Assembly (NCBI RefSeq): GCF_946221935.1
Contig: NZ_CAMIGN010000008.1
Span: 56,625 to 120,624 of the forward strand
Direction of reading: 5' to 3'
Origin: an uncultured Corynebacterium sp.
GTDB taxonomy: Bacteria; Actinomycetota; Actinomycetes; Mycobacteriales; Mycobacteriaceae
DNA length: 64,000 nt
The notes under the pieces are model-generated. The model was not told the origin of the DNA. It did no database searches and worked only from the letters and a program-made list of their open reading frames with translations. This document shows positions 9,001-16,413 of this stretch, piece by piece; position 1 is the first letter of the stretch; the number at the start of each line of letters is the position of its first letter. The position numbers and the translations under genes were made by a program.

Positions 9001-9213
9001 GTGCCCGTAGTGCGGTAGACCATTGGCAAAGGGCGGGCCATCGTAGAAAACGTATTCTTCATTGCCTTCGCGGGCGGAAACGGATTCATTAAACGTGCCG
9101 TCCTTGGCCCAGTACTCGAGAACGTTCTCCTCGAGAGCAGGAAAGGCAGTCGAGCCGCCGTTAGACATATCGACGCGCGGGTAGGCGCCGCCAGCTGGGG
9201 TTGCTTCGCTCAT
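6019..9213 (-). CDS. ileS: Isoleucyl-tRNA synthetase
   Basis: Class I aminoacyl-tRNA synthetase that charges tRNA-Ile and edits valine. The 1064-residue protein has the HIGH-type motif LPHYGHLLTGY near residue 65, an editing (CP1) domain in between, and GLKMSKSKGNY near residue 636. A TrpTrp-like segment TTPWTLPSN lies in the editing domain. I chose ATG 9213 (MSEATPAGG) over an upstream TTG/ATG extension because an AGGAACC site precedes it and the upstream part is T-box leader. Expression should be controlled by the T-box upstream. Confidence 0.96.
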   Translation of the reverse strand: MSEATPAGGAYPRVDMSNGGSTAFPALEENVLEYWAKDGTFNESVSAREGNEEYVFYDGPPFANGLPHYGHLLTGYVKDIVPRYQTMQGKKVARVFGWDCHGLPAELEAEKQLGIKDRAGIEEMGMRSFNEYCASSVLRYTDEWKEYVTRQARWVDFDNGYKTMDPGFMESVMWAFKNLYDKGLIYQGFRVLPYSWAEHTPLSNQETRLDDSYKMRQDPTLTVTMPLTGANAGTAAEATLAEHPELSDASAIAWTTTPWTLPSNSALAVNPQVTYALVKVGEKGTEGFAGQKLVLAEALLGAYSKELGEDHEVLATFPGEKLVGFTYSPVFDYFKDLHNGFQILSADYVTTEDGTGVVHQAPAFGEDDMNTCQKADIELVIPVDMDGKFTAQVPDYEGQLVFDANKDIIKDLKAAGRVLRHQTIEHSYPHSWRSGEPLIYMALPSWFVEVTKFRDRMVELNHEQIEWMPSHIRDGQFGKWLEGARDWNISRNRYWGAPIPVWVSDSEEYPRMDVYGSLEELERDFGRKPASLHRPDIDELTRPNPDDPTGKSTMRRVPEVLDCWFESGSMPFAQKHYPFENKEWFDSHSPADFIVEYSGQTRGWFYTMHVLSTALFDRPAFKKVVAHGIVLGDDGLKMSKSKGNYPNVNEVFDRDGSDAMRWFLMSSPILRGGNLIVTEQGIREGVRQAMLPMWNAYSFLRLYASQPAQYDTSSTNVLDRYILAKLRDTVQGVTDALNNTDIATACDEIRWFCDALTNWYVRRSRDRFWAGDTVHPEAFNTLYTVLETLCRTAAPLLPMTTEVIWRGLTGERSVHLADFPQADALPADAELVAAMDAVRAVSSATSSLRKAHKLRNRLPLPKLTVALPNANALEDFTQIIADEVNVKQVELTEDVAKVGSFDVVVNARVAGPRLGKDVQRVIKAVKSGNYTVDDAGVVTADGIELQDGEFTRKLVAADPEHTAEVSGQDGLVVLDTQTTPELEAEGWAADRVRGVQEARKAADLQVSDRIHLTLSVPADKEEWARTHTDTIGKEVLATDVKIVVGEQLSHDVADGCSADITVAS

Positions 9214-9511
9214 GGTGGTTCCTATTTCTGTTCTGTTTTTCTTAATGACGCCCACAGCGGTGCTGCCGACGAGCATGTCATAGAAACAGGGACGCTTCGA
9301 GCCAACAAAGGCCTAAAACGCGGTACCACCCTGATTGGCGTAATCCGCCCACTTCTTCTCTTACAGCTGTGACGTGCCGCGACTCCGCCTGGTTCTAATG
9401 AGTATCCCTACCTCCTCGCCTATGCGAAGTGAGGTGAAAACACCGTTCTTCCAGGAACGCTCCCCGATGATGGTCGGATCATTGCGTGTGGTTTTCTTTC
9501 TATTCAGTTAC
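9214..9511 (-). promoter_or_regulatory. T-box riboswitch leader of ileS
   Basis: Read on the minus strand, the leader contains the universal T-box sequence AGGGTGGTACCGCG (plus coordinates 9319-9332), which pairs with the NCCA end of uncharged tRNA. About 130 bases upstream is a Stem I region with CCATCATCGGGGAGCG followed by GGAAGAACGG, as in actinobacterial ileS T-boxes; ATC is the isoleucine specifier codon. No run of U follows the T-box, so control of translation initiation, as known for actinobacterial ileS leaders, is more likely than transcription termination. Confidence 0.88.
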
Positions 9512-9518
9512 GGATCCC

Positions 9519-9524
9519 AGCCTA
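9519..9524 (-). promoter_or_regulatory. Probable -10 box of the ileS T-box transcript
   Basis: On the minus strand TAGGCT, preceded by TG (extended -10), ends about 8 bases before the predicted start of the T-box leader. No good -35 hexamer is visible. Confidence 0.4.
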
Positions 9525-9570
9525 CACGGCGCAAGTAGGGATCTTTGATTCAAGTCTCAGCTTGCTTGTT

Positions 9571-9729
9571 TTAGCGCTTGTGGTGGCGAATCAGGTCGTA
9601 AATGAACAGAGCCACGCCAAGCGCAGCTACAGCCACGCAAATCCAGGCCCAGGTGGTGGACCCGACCGCGAGGCTGACCACCAGCGCTATAAACCCGACA
9701 ACCGCCAGGAGGATGGCTGCGAAAAGCAT
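9571..9729 (-). CDS. Small membrane protein, 52 residues
   Basis: I do not recognise this gene. It encodes a hydrophobic protein beginning MLFAAILLAVVGFIALVVS and ending FIYDLIRHHKR, with two predicted membrane helices and a basic cytoplasmic tail. The start is supported by a full AGGAGG Shine-Dalgarno nine bases upstream. That site is the left half of a perfect 16-bp inverted repeat whose right half is codons 5-10, so the ribosome binding site can be folded into a hairpin with the ATG in its loop. It lies between divIVA and the ileS leader on the same strand and may be transcribed with divIVA. Confidence 0.7.
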   Translation of the reverse strand: MLFAAILLAVVGFIALVVSLAVGSTTWAWICVAVAALGVALFIYDLIRHHKR

Positions 9730-9752
9730 GTTCCAAATCCTCCTGGCGGTTG
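9699..9752 (-). promoter_or_regulatory. Hairpin that masks the ribosome binding site of the small membrane protein
   Basis: Bases 9699-9714 and 9737-9752 are perfect 16-bp reverse complements separated by 22 bases. In the mRNA the upstream arm contains AGGAGG and the downstream arm is early coding sequence; the start codon lies in the loop. The pairing is strong enough to block initiation unless opened by translation, a protein or temperature. Confidence 0.6.
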
Positions 9753-9798
9753 CGTTGGGACTTAAAGGGCTAGTGGGGTCAACGAAAACTTGTTGCTA

Positions 9799-10965
9799 CT
9801 AGTTGTTCTGACCCTCTACCTCGATGGAGCCGGCAGGTGCAGCGGTGCCGCGGCTGTTGAGCTCTTCCAGCTGGGACTCCAGGAAGGTCTTCAGGCGGGT
9901 ACGGTACTCGCGCTCGTAGGTACGCAGTTCCTCGATGCGTGCCTCGAGGGTAGCCTGCTGCTTCTTTACCGTGTTCATGATCTCGGTGTGCTTGCGCTCT
10001 GCGTCTTCCTGCAGGGCATTTGCCTTCTCCTGTGCGGAGCGGATCTGCGCCTGGGACTGAGCGGTGGCGTCGGAGATCATAACCTCGGACTTCTGCTTGG
10101 CGTCAGCCAGCTGTGCGCTGGACTTCTCCTCCGCGTCGGCCAGCATCTTATCGGAACGGGTCTTCGCGTCGGACAGCTGAGCCTCGGAGCGCTTCTGGGC
10201 ATCTGCCAGGGTGTTCTTGGAGCTAAAGTCCGCATCGTCGATGGTCTTCTTCGCAGTAGCGCGAGCCTCTTCCAGCATGCTAGAAGACTCGGCCTTAGCA
10301 TCGCCGGTCAGGCGGTCTGCCATCTCCTGTGCCAGGGACAGAACGCGAGCTGCCTGCATGTGGGTTTCGGCAGTTGCGACGCCGGACTTGCCATCGCCGG
10401 AGGCTGCACCAGCCGGTACTGCAGCGGCGGCCTGAGCCGGAGCCTGCTTCTTTGCCTCTTCTGCGCGCTTCTCAGCCTGCGCAGCGCGCTCCTCGGCAGC
10501 CTTAAGCTTTGCTTCGTAGTCAGCCTTGATCTTCTTCTCGATCTCAGCAGCGTTCGGCTGTGCTGCGGCCGCGCCCTGAGGCTGAGAGCTGCTCAGCTTA
10601 GCCTGTGCTTCAGCAGCTTCTGCGCGGGCGTCCTTACGAGCCTGCTCCAGCTTGGTGGAGTACTCGGACTCAAACTTGCCACGCAGCTCGGTCTCGATCT
10701 GGCGACGCAGTGCCGCCTCGTCAACCTTAGAGACACCTGCAGCTCCGGCGGCGCTCGCGGCACCTGCAACACCGGCACCCTTGGCAGAGCCAGACTCCAG
10801 CTGCTCGACCTTCAGCTTGAGGTCGGAGTTCTCATCCTGCAGTTCCGCAAGAGTGTCCTCCACGAGATCCAGGAACTGGTCGACCTCGTCCTCGTTGTAA
10901 CCACGCTTGCCGATCGGCGGCTTGCTAAAAGCTACGTTGTGCACATCAGCCGGAGTGAGTGGCAT
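9799..10965 (-). CDS. divIVA: DivIVA/Wag31 polar growth protein
   Basis: A polar coiled-coil scaffold that directs apical peptidoglycan synthesis in corynebacteria. The 388-residue protein opens with the DivIVA domain MPLTPADVHNVAFSKPPIGKRGYNEDEVDQ, the membrane-curvature-binding part. A first coiled coil, an Ala/Gly/Pro-rich linker, and a long second coiled coil with repeated SDAKTRSDKMLADAEEKS-type units around residues 220-290 follow. The C-terminus ends in a Gly/Ala-rich tail. It lies next to yggT, as usual for the end of actinobacterial dcw clusters, but a 600-bp gap with its own promoter suggests separate transcription. Confidence 0.96.
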   Translation of the reverse strand: MPLTPADVHNVAFSKPPIGKRGYNEDEVDQFLDLVEDTLAELQDENSDLKLKVEQLESGSAKGAGVAGAASAAGAAGVSKVDEAALRRQIETELRGKFESEYSTKLEQARKDARAEAAEAQAKLSSSQPQGAAAAQPNAAEIEKKIKADYEAKLKAAEERAAQAEKRAEEAKKQAPAQAAAAVPAGAASGDGKSGVATAETHMQAARVLSLAQEMADRLTGDAKAESSSMLEEARATAKKTIDDADFSSKNTLADAQKRSEAQLSDAKTRSDKMLADAEEKSSAQLADAKQKSEVMISDATAQSQAQIRSAQEKANALQEDAERKHTEIMNTVKKQQATLEARIEELRTYEREYRTRLKTFLESQLEELNSRGTAAPAGSIEVEGQNN

Positions 10966-11589
10966 AGGTTGTACCTTTCCCTTTCGGATTGCCTCAAAGT
11001 GCTAGAAGGCGTTCGCAACAGTAATGAACTATTGATGGTTTATGAAACAGCTACAAAGCATACCAGTTTCCACCGGGACAGTCTCAACTTCAGATAGAGA
11101 TTGACCCCTAGCCCTAGAATAACTTTAATTTACGAACACCACATCTGTATCACAGGCTACGCTCCACCCCCACAGGCACCCCCATAGAAGATCTTCTGCC
11201 CTTTTTTGGAGAATGCGTAACACTCGCCAGTGGACAGCGTTCTAACAGATGACGGAAAAAGGAAAACCGCCACCGGCTAGGACCCACATTCCCAACCAGT
11301 AGCGGTTTCCGTCACTACACACGACATCTCCGCAGCCTCACTCACGTACCGCGAAGATGTCCCTAATATTAGTGTCTTGAACGATTATTCACAACAGTCT
11401 TGTGATTATTTGTCGCCATCCCTCCCCCACTAGTCACCCCCTTAATTTTAGGATCCAAAGAAACTGCTGGAAGCAGCTTCAATAGTGAACTTTAGCGAGC
11501 TTTGTACCCGCCAGCTCACTCCCCTCATCACCCCCAATTCAGGGTTAGATCTGGCGGGTTTATACTCGCACTGAGGGCTTACTGAGGGC
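10966..11589. other. Intergenic region between yggT and divIVA
   Basis: It holds the divIVA promoter (11057-11087) and a leader of about 85 bases. Further upstream there is no coding signal. Two imperfect hairpins are visible: 11251-11313, pairing GACGGAAA with TTTCCGTC, and 11506-11559, pairing ACCCGCCAG with CTGGCGGGT across 36 bases. The second lies just past the yggT stop and could stabilise or end that transcript, but it lacks a U run. Confidence 0.4.
11057..11087 (-). promoter_or_regulatory. divIVA promoter
   Basis: On the minus strand TTGAGA (11082-11087) and TATGCT (11057-11062) are separated by 19 bp, a good SigA-type promoter with a slightly long spacer. The leader to the divIVA ATG would be about 85 bases and ends with a GAAAGG ribosome binding site. 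Confidence 0.55.
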
Positions 11590-11880
11590 TTAGCGAATAA
11601 ACGCTCCCAGCAACATGCTCAACAGCTGAAGTCCGAAGAAGAGAACTAATACGGAGACATCCAATCCCACTCCCCCAAGTTGGATCGGAGGAATCAGCTT
11701 GCGCAACGCCTTGACCGGAGGGTCGGTAAGAACAAACAAGGGTTCCGCCACGATGGTGAACCAACGCTGTGGTCGCCAATTACGCGAGAACGATTGAATC
11801 ATCTCAATGATGATGCGCAGAATCAGGATCAGCACATACAGGCGAATCAGCCACAGCAGCACAAGTAGGATTTCGTTCAC
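11590..11880 (-). CDS. YggT family membrane protein
   Basis: A 96-residue protein with two to three membrane segments. The family core is visible as the N-terminal helix LWLIRLYVLILILRIIIEMI, the central loop FTIVAEPLFVLTDPPVKALRKLIPP, and a C-terminal helix. YggT proteins are encoded between sepF and divIVA in most Gram-positive dcw clusters and are thought to act in envelope growth or division. The exact function is unknown. The gene follows sepF by 95 bp, with a small hairpin in the gap. Confidence 0.92.
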   Translation of the reverse strand: MNEILLVLLWLIRLYVLILILRIIIEMIQSFSRNWRPQRWFTIVAEPLFVLTDPPVKALRKLIPPIQLGGVGLDVSVLVLFFGLQLLSMLLGAFIR

Positions 11881-11906
11881 TTACAACAGCTCTTTCTACC
11901 AATGAA

Positions 11907-11935
11907 AGCCCGGCCGATGCATTCCGACGCGGGCT
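11907..11935 (-). terminator. Weak hairpin between sepF and yggT
   Basis: AGCCCG (11907-11912) pairs with CGGGCT (11930-11935). On the minus strand the stem is followed by TTTCATT, so it could be a partial terminator or processing site within the sepF-yggT transcript. Confidence 0.3.
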
Positions 11936-11975
11936 ATTACTGGCTAACGACGATTGTCCAAAGGATCTTAAAAAC

Positions 11976-12596
11976 TTAGATGGTCTCCGCGATGGCGTCC
12001 AGCTGATCCTGGGCCAGGGTCACGCCCTTCGGCAGCAAGATGAAGTTACGCACACCCTTTAGCTTCTTCAGCTGAGCATCCAGGCCGCGGCTCAGGCCTG
12101 CGGCGAAATCCAGAACACGCTTAGCTTCGCCCTTTTCCATACCGCTCAGGGAAAAGACAACAACTTCACGTGCCTTCAGGTTCTCCACTAGTTCGCCCGC
12201 CTGGGTGTAAGAGCTCAAGGTGAAAGACACGAATGCCGAAGGATCCTTCTCCTCGGCGGCTGCGCCGGAGTAAGAGGAGGAGTAGCTGGAGTCAAAGGTG
12301 GCGTCAGAATCAGCGAAGCTTGAGCTACGAGAAGAGTAACGATCCTCGCGATCCGAGAACTCGGAACGGCTATAACGATCACCGCGCTCACCACGCTCCG
12401 CACGATCCAAGTGATCACGGTGATCGCGGTCCGAACGGGAGCGGTAGGAAGGCTCGTGTGCATCGCGATCGGCACGGTCTGCACGGTCGGAACGATCACG
12501 GGAACCGTAGCCGTCGCTGTAGTAATCGGCATCGTAGGATTCCACGGGATCAAAACCGAAGAAGCGCTTGGTCTTGTCCATGAAGTTGTCTGCCAT
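11976..12596 (-). CDS. sepF: SepF cell division protein
   Basis: Membrane anchor of FtsZ in bacteria that lack FtsA. The 206-residue protein has an N-terminal amphipathic segment MADNFMDKTKRFFGF that would insert in the membrane. A very polar linker (about residues 30-110) is rich in alternating Arg, Asp and Ser. The globular SepF domain (FVSFTLSSYTQAGELVENLKA to the C-terminus) binds the FtsZ tail and dimerises. The linker is longer and more charged than in Bacillus SepF. It is located between yggS and yggT, as expected. Confidence 0.95.
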   Translation of the reverse strand: MADNFMDKTKRFFGFDPVESYDADYYSDGYGSRDRSDRADRADRDAHEPSYRSRSDRDHRDHLDRAERGERGDRYSRSEFSDREDRYSSRSSSFADSDATFDSSYSSSYSGAAAEEKDPSAFVSFTLSSYTQAGELVENLKAREVVVFSLSGMEKGEAKRVLDFAAGLSRGLDAQLKKLKGVRNFILLPKGVTLAQDQLDAIAETI

Positions 12597-12657
12597 TGCT
12601 CTTGAGGAACCTTCCGTTGCTAGTTTTTCGAGGGTGTTTAATTATTAACTTCTTGGT

Positions 12658-13404
12658 TTAAAGTACTGGTCGCGCGCCCATAATATCCGTACCGACACGC
12701 ACCAGCGTGGAGCCTTCCGCGATGGCGATCTCCAGGTCACCGCTCATCCCCGCGGAGTACACTGGGGCACCCACCACCCGGTCGGAAATCCGCTCAACGA
12801 GCTGCCGTCCACGGGCGAACACGGTCGCCGGATCTGCCTCCAGCGGGGGCACAGTCATTAGTCCGCGCAGCTCCAAATTCTCCGCCGCGGAGACGGCGTC
12901 GGCGAGCTCGTCGATATCCGCTTCCACTGCCCCGCCACGCTGCGGATCTCCGTCGGCACTGTACTGCAACAGAACCGGCAGAGCAGACTCGCGGTCGCCT
13001 CGTTCTAAGGCTAACGCGGCGCCACGGTCGAGCGCCTGCAGCAGCTTCAAGGAATCGACGGTATGCACCGCTGCGGCCCATCGTGCCACGGAGTTCGCCT
13101 TTTTGGTCTGAACCTGCCCCACCATGTGGAACTGAAGTCCTGTCTCCGCCAATTGCGCGTGTTTATCGCGCGCTTCCTGTTCGCGGTTCTCGCCGACAGC
13201 AGTGACGCCCAAACGTACCAGCAGTCGGACATCCTCCGCAGGGTGGAACTTGGTGATGGGCAGCAAATCCGCTCCCCCAGCGACCGCGATGCGGCGACGC
13301 ACCTGCGCCAGGTTTTCGGCGAGCTCTCGGGCGCGCGGTCCGAGCTCTGCATCCCCACCTGGCAGGTCGCTCGGCTCGTGAGTTTCGCTCAGCTGCTCTG
13401 TCAT
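12658..13404 (-). CDS. YggS-type PLP homeostasis protein
   Basis: A pyridoxal-phosphate-binding protein of the alanine racemase N-domain fold, without known enzyme activity, that buffers PLP. Lys52 in LLPITKFHP is the PLP Schiff-base residue. Other family blocks are VGENREQEA, FHMVGQVQTKK and LRGLMTVPP, and the phosphate-binding end GMSGDLEIAIAEGSTLVRVGT. I favour ATG 13404 because ATGA overlaps the pgeF stop codon, suggesting coupled translation; a GTG at 13413 is the alternative. The length of 248 residues is normal. Confidence 0.92.
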   Translation of the reverse strand: MTEQLSETHEPSDLPGGDAELGPRARELAENLAQVRRRIAVAGGADLLPITKFHPAEDVRLLVRLGVTAVGENREQEARDKHAQLAETGLQFHMVGQVQTKKANSVARWAAAVHTVDSLKLLQALDRGAALALERGDRESALPVLLQYSADGDPQRGGAVEADIDELADAVSAAENLELRGLMTVPPLEADPATVFARGRQLVERISDRVVGAPVYSAGMSGDLEIAIAEGSTLVRVGTDIMGARPVL

Positions 13405-14162
13405 GGCATCCACACTACGCCCGCTTGGCGGCCTGTCGTCCCCTCTCGGCGGTAGGAGAAGAAACGATCGGCGTTTTCCGAAGCGATAGTGCAGCGCGGG
13501 TCGGCGTCGATACTACGCACCCCAAGGGAAAGCAGTTGGCGGGTTAGACCAGCACGAATGTCCAGCCCGCTGGTGCCTTTGGCAGTAGTTGTGGCGGAAC
13601 CGGGAAGTTTAGATTCCACATCGGCTGCCATAGCCTTCGGTACCTCGTAGTTCTCGCCGCTTGCAGCAGCGCCGAGCAGCGCATGAATATTGCTGGGAAC
13701 AGCACCGAGATCCTCCATGCGAGCGATCACGCGCTTCAAGATCCCATTGCGAGCTCCCATGCGACCAGCGTGAACCGCCGCGACCACGCCTGCGTCCTCA
13801 TCGGATAGCAAAACCGGAACGCAGTCCGCTGTAAGGACGATCAGGGCAGTCCCGCGCAGGGTGGTAATCAAAGCGTCGGTTGCTTCGATAATCGGGGAGG
13901 TGCCGGGCGTTAGGTGGTCGGCGGTGACCTCCGTAACGTTCGGCGAATGGATTTGCTCCATGAACACCAGTCGTTCCACAGCGAGCCCTAAGACATCGGC
14001 GAGACGCTGACGATTCTGGGCGACAGCCGCAGGGGCGTCACCTACGTGATCGCCGAGGTTAAAGGACCCATAGGCGCCGGTGGACACGCCACCATTGCGA
14101 TCTGTAAAGACCTTCCGCACCTTAGGCTGGGGTTGCTGCTGGTCGTGTTTCTTAGGGCTCAT
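13401..14162 (-). CDS. pgeF: Purine nucleoside phosphorylase / laccase-domain protein, YlmD (PgeF) family
   Basis: A 253-residue protein of the multicopper-polyphenol-oxidase-like family DUF152. Members bind zinc and act on purine nucleosides, and E. coli YfiH/PgeF edits misassembled peptidoglycan precursors. Visible family motifs are FMEQIHS, VLTADCVPVLL, AAVHAG and FFSYRREGTTGR, which contain the His/Cys metal ligands. The usual HAGWRG is replaced by HAGRMG here. A strong AGGAG Shine-Dalgarno supports ATG 14162. It lies directly after ftsZ and overlaps yggS. Confidence 0.9.
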   Translation of the reverse strand: MSPKKHDQQQPQPKVRKVFTDRNGGVSTGAYGSFNLGDHVGDAPAAVAQNRQRLADVLGLAVERLVFMEQIHSPNVTEVTADHLTPGTSPIIEATDALITTLRGTALIVLTADCVPVLLSDEDAGVVAAVHAGRMGARNGILKRVIARMEDLGAVPSNIHALLGAAASGENYEVPKAMAADVESKLPGSATTTAKGTSGLDIRAGLTRQLLSLGVRSIDADPRCTIASENADRFFSYRREGTTGRQAGVVWMP

Positions 14163-14204
14163 GGGAAGCTCCTGCTCCTCACGCTGGTTCCTGGGTGCGA
14201 ACTT

Positions 14205-15524
14205 CTAGTTGAAGTCCGGCAGGTCCAGGTCGTCCTCTTCCTCCGACAGGTCAACATTCGCGTTGGTCGGATTCTGAGGCTGCTGGGAAGCAGTAGTGAA
14301 CAGGCCGCCGCCCTGGTTCGGCTGTGCCTGCTGCGTCGGCTGCGGCATGGTGCCACGACGCTGCGCGAAGCTAGACTGCGCGCCTGCCTGCTGAGCCGGA
14401 TCAACCTGCTGTTCCTGCTGTACCGGGATCTGCTGTCCCTGCACTGCATACTGGGAGTTCTGGCCTGCCTGTGGTGCTTCCTGACCGCCGAACAGATTCG
14501 TCGGCTGGGCAGCGCCCGCGTCAGCATTCTCGGGCGCACGGTGTGCACCGGCACGCTGGTTAGCAGAAGGTGCAGACGGAGAATCGTCGAAGCCGGTAGC
14601 AATGACGGTCACACGCACCTCGTCGCCCAGCTGATCGTCGATGATGGTACCGAAGATCAGGTTGACGTCCTCGTCGGCCTTCTCCTCCACCAGATCCGCG
14701 GCCTGGGAGACCTCCAGGAGACCCAGATCCGAACCACCAGCGAAGGACAGCAGCACGCCCTTGGCACCTTCCATGGTGCTTTCCAGCAGCGGAGAGTTGA
14801 TGGCGGCCTGGGTAGCCTTCACGGCGCGCTGTTCGCCGCGGGCGGTACCGATGCCCATCAGCGCGGAGCCTGCGTCGGTCATAACGGAACGCACGTCGGC
14901 GAAGTCCACGTTGATCACACCCGGGGTGGTGATCAGCTTGGTGATGCCCTCAACACCGCTCAGCAGCACCTCGTCGGCCTTGCGGAAGGCCTCCATCATG
15001 GACAGCTGCTCTTCGGACATCTTTAGCAGGGAGTCGTTGGGGATGACGATGAGGGTGTCACATACCTCGCGTAGGGCCTCGATGCCTTCCATTGCCTGCT
15101 TGCTGCGACGACGGCCTTCAAAGCCGAAGGGGCGGGTAACCACGCCGACAGTCAGGGCATTCTGCTTCTTAGCAATATTGGCTACGACCGGCGCAGCGCC
15201 CGTACCCGTGCCGCCACCCTCACCTGCGGTGACGAAGACCATGTCGGCACCGGCGAGGATCTCCTCGATCTGATCCTTGTGATCCTCGGCAGACTTGCGG
15301 CCCACCTCCGGGTTGGCACCTGCGCCCAGGCCACGGGTCTCCTCCCGGCCGATATCCAGCTTGATGTCCGCATCGGTGAGCATCAGTGCCTGTGCGTCGG
15401 TGTTGATCGCAATGAACTCCACGCCCTGCAGCTGCTCGTCGATCATGCGGTTGACGGCGTTTACTCCGCCGCCGCCGACGCCGACCACCTTGATCTCGGC
15501 GAGGTGGTTTCCAGGATTCGTCAT
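14205..15524 (-). CDS. ftsZ: Cell division GTPase FtsZ
   Basis: Tubulin-like GTPase that forms the Z ring. In the 439-residue protein the N-terminal GTPase domain has VVGVGGGGVNAVNRM and the tubulin signature GEGGGTGTGAAPV near residue 105. The T7 synergy loop NVDFADVRSVM follows at about residue 206. The C-terminal domain is followed by a Gln/Pro/Ala-rich linker (about 330-425) and the conserved tail DDLDLPDFN, the docking peptide for SepF and FtsW. The 160-bp gap to ftsQ implies a separate promoter in front of ftsZ. Confidence 0.98.
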   Translation of the reverse strand: MTNPGNHLAEIKVVGVGGGGVNAVNRMIDEQLQGVEFIAINTDAQALMLTDADIKLDIGREETRGLGAGANPEVGRKSAEDHKDQIEEILAGADMVFVTAGEGGGTGTGAAPVVANIAKKQNALTVGVVTRPFGFEGRRRSKQAMEGIEALREVCDTLIVIPNDSLLKMSEEQLSMMEAFRKADEVLLSGVEGITKLITTPGVINVDFADVRSVMTDAGSALMGIGTARGEQRAVKATQAAINSPLLESTMEGAKGVLLSFAGGSDLGLLEVSQAADLVEEKADEDVNLIFGTIIDDQLGDEVRVTVIATGFDDSPSAPSANQRAGAHRAPENADAGAAQPTNLFGGQEAPQAGQNSQYAVQGQQIPVQQEQQVDPAQQAGAQSSFAQRRGTMPQPTQQAQPNQGGGLFTTASQQPQNPTNANVDLSEEEDDLDLPDFN

Positions 15525-15684
15525 GTGTGCTTGTCCGCCTTCCTAATGAATTTTTCGTGCTTTGCGGTTTGCCGGTTTGCTGTTGCGTCCATCTTCCTAG
15601 CCGTCAAGCATTTAGCGGCGCACATTTTTGGTGGCGTGTCGTATCCTTAAAGTTCAACTTAAGGCTTAAGCTGGGGTTTCAGCC

Positions 15685-16413
15685 CTACTTCACGGTGGGC
15701 ATCGCGGGGTTGGAAACGTTCCAATTTCCCTTGCGCCCCAGCACGATACGGGTTGCTTCAGCCTTCTCATCCGCCCTGTCGGACGAACCCCAATACACCA
15801 CCTGATTAGGGAAAAACAGGCGAATGCTATCTGCTGAACCAGCCTCGATCCCCTCCAACTTGCCCCGCAGTTCTGGGGACAAAGTCTGGAGAACCTTGGA
15901 CGCTGAATCGATCGCGCGGGCATCGTCCGGCTTGGTTTTCTTAAACTCCAAAGCACCCTCGGGCTTCACACCCGTTAGGAACACCTGCCCGTTCTCGTCC
16001 ACGACATGCGGCGTGTCGCCGTCCATCACATAGCCCACGGCATTGTGCTCAGTCACCTCGACGGTGACCGTCGTAGGCCAGGAACGCTTTACCGTCACCT
16101 TTTCCACCCACGCCACACTGGAAACTCCCTTAGCGGCGCTGGCCATGTCCAGGCGCAGCATGTTATCGCCAGCATTAATGGTGCTGGCCTCGCGAATCGC
16201 TTCCACGTCCGCATGAGTCGTACCCTGCACGTCGATCTGCGCCACTTTAAGGATCGGCACCGCATACATCAACACGCCCAGCAGCACGATAAGCGCCACC
16301 AGCCCCGCGATAATCTTCTGCACGCGCTTCTTCGGCGCCCCATTCTTCTTCAGGAACTTCTTGCCCTTGGCGCGCGCTGCGCTATCGCGTGTAATTCTGG
16401 ACGCCCTACTCAC
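15685..16413 (-). CDS. ftsQ: Cell division protein FtsQ
   Basis: A bitopic divisome protein linking early and late division proteins. The 242-residue sequence has a basic cytoplasmic tail, a membrane helix (IIAGLVALIVLLGVLMYAV, about residues 34-52), the POTRA domain (ILKVAQIDVQGTTHADVEAI onward) and an FtsQ/DivIB beta domain. Its ATG overlaps the murC stop by four bases, indicating translational coupling. As in other actinobacteria, there is no ddl or ftsA next to it. Confidence 0.93.
   Translation of the reverse strand: MSRASRITRDSAARAKGKKFLKKNGAPKKRVQKIIAGLVALIVLLGVLMYAVPILKVAQIDVQGTTHADVEAIREASTINAGDNMLRLDMASAAKGVSSVAWVEKVTVKRSWPTTVTVEVTEHNAVGYVMDGDTPHVVDENGQVFLTGVKPEGALEFKKTKPDDARAIDSASKVLQTLSPELRGKLEGIEAGSADSIRLFFPNQVVYWGSSDRADEKAEATRIVLGRKGNWNVSNPAMPTVK

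Noticed and set aside
9790..11097. A 435-codon open frame on the plus strand opposite divIVA
   Set aside because: It is antisense to a certain gene, is Leu/Cys-rich with no recognisable domain, and arises from the codon bias of the coiled-coil repeats.
11160..11215. 6C small RNA upstream of divIVA
   Set aside because: Two C5 blocks and a following T-run are present, but the paired stems around C-rich loops needed for 6C RNA are missing.
12380..12510. Short tandem DNA repeats resembling a repeat array or CRISPR
   Set aside because: They are codon-level repeats (Arg/Asp codons) within the sepF linker, without regular spacers.
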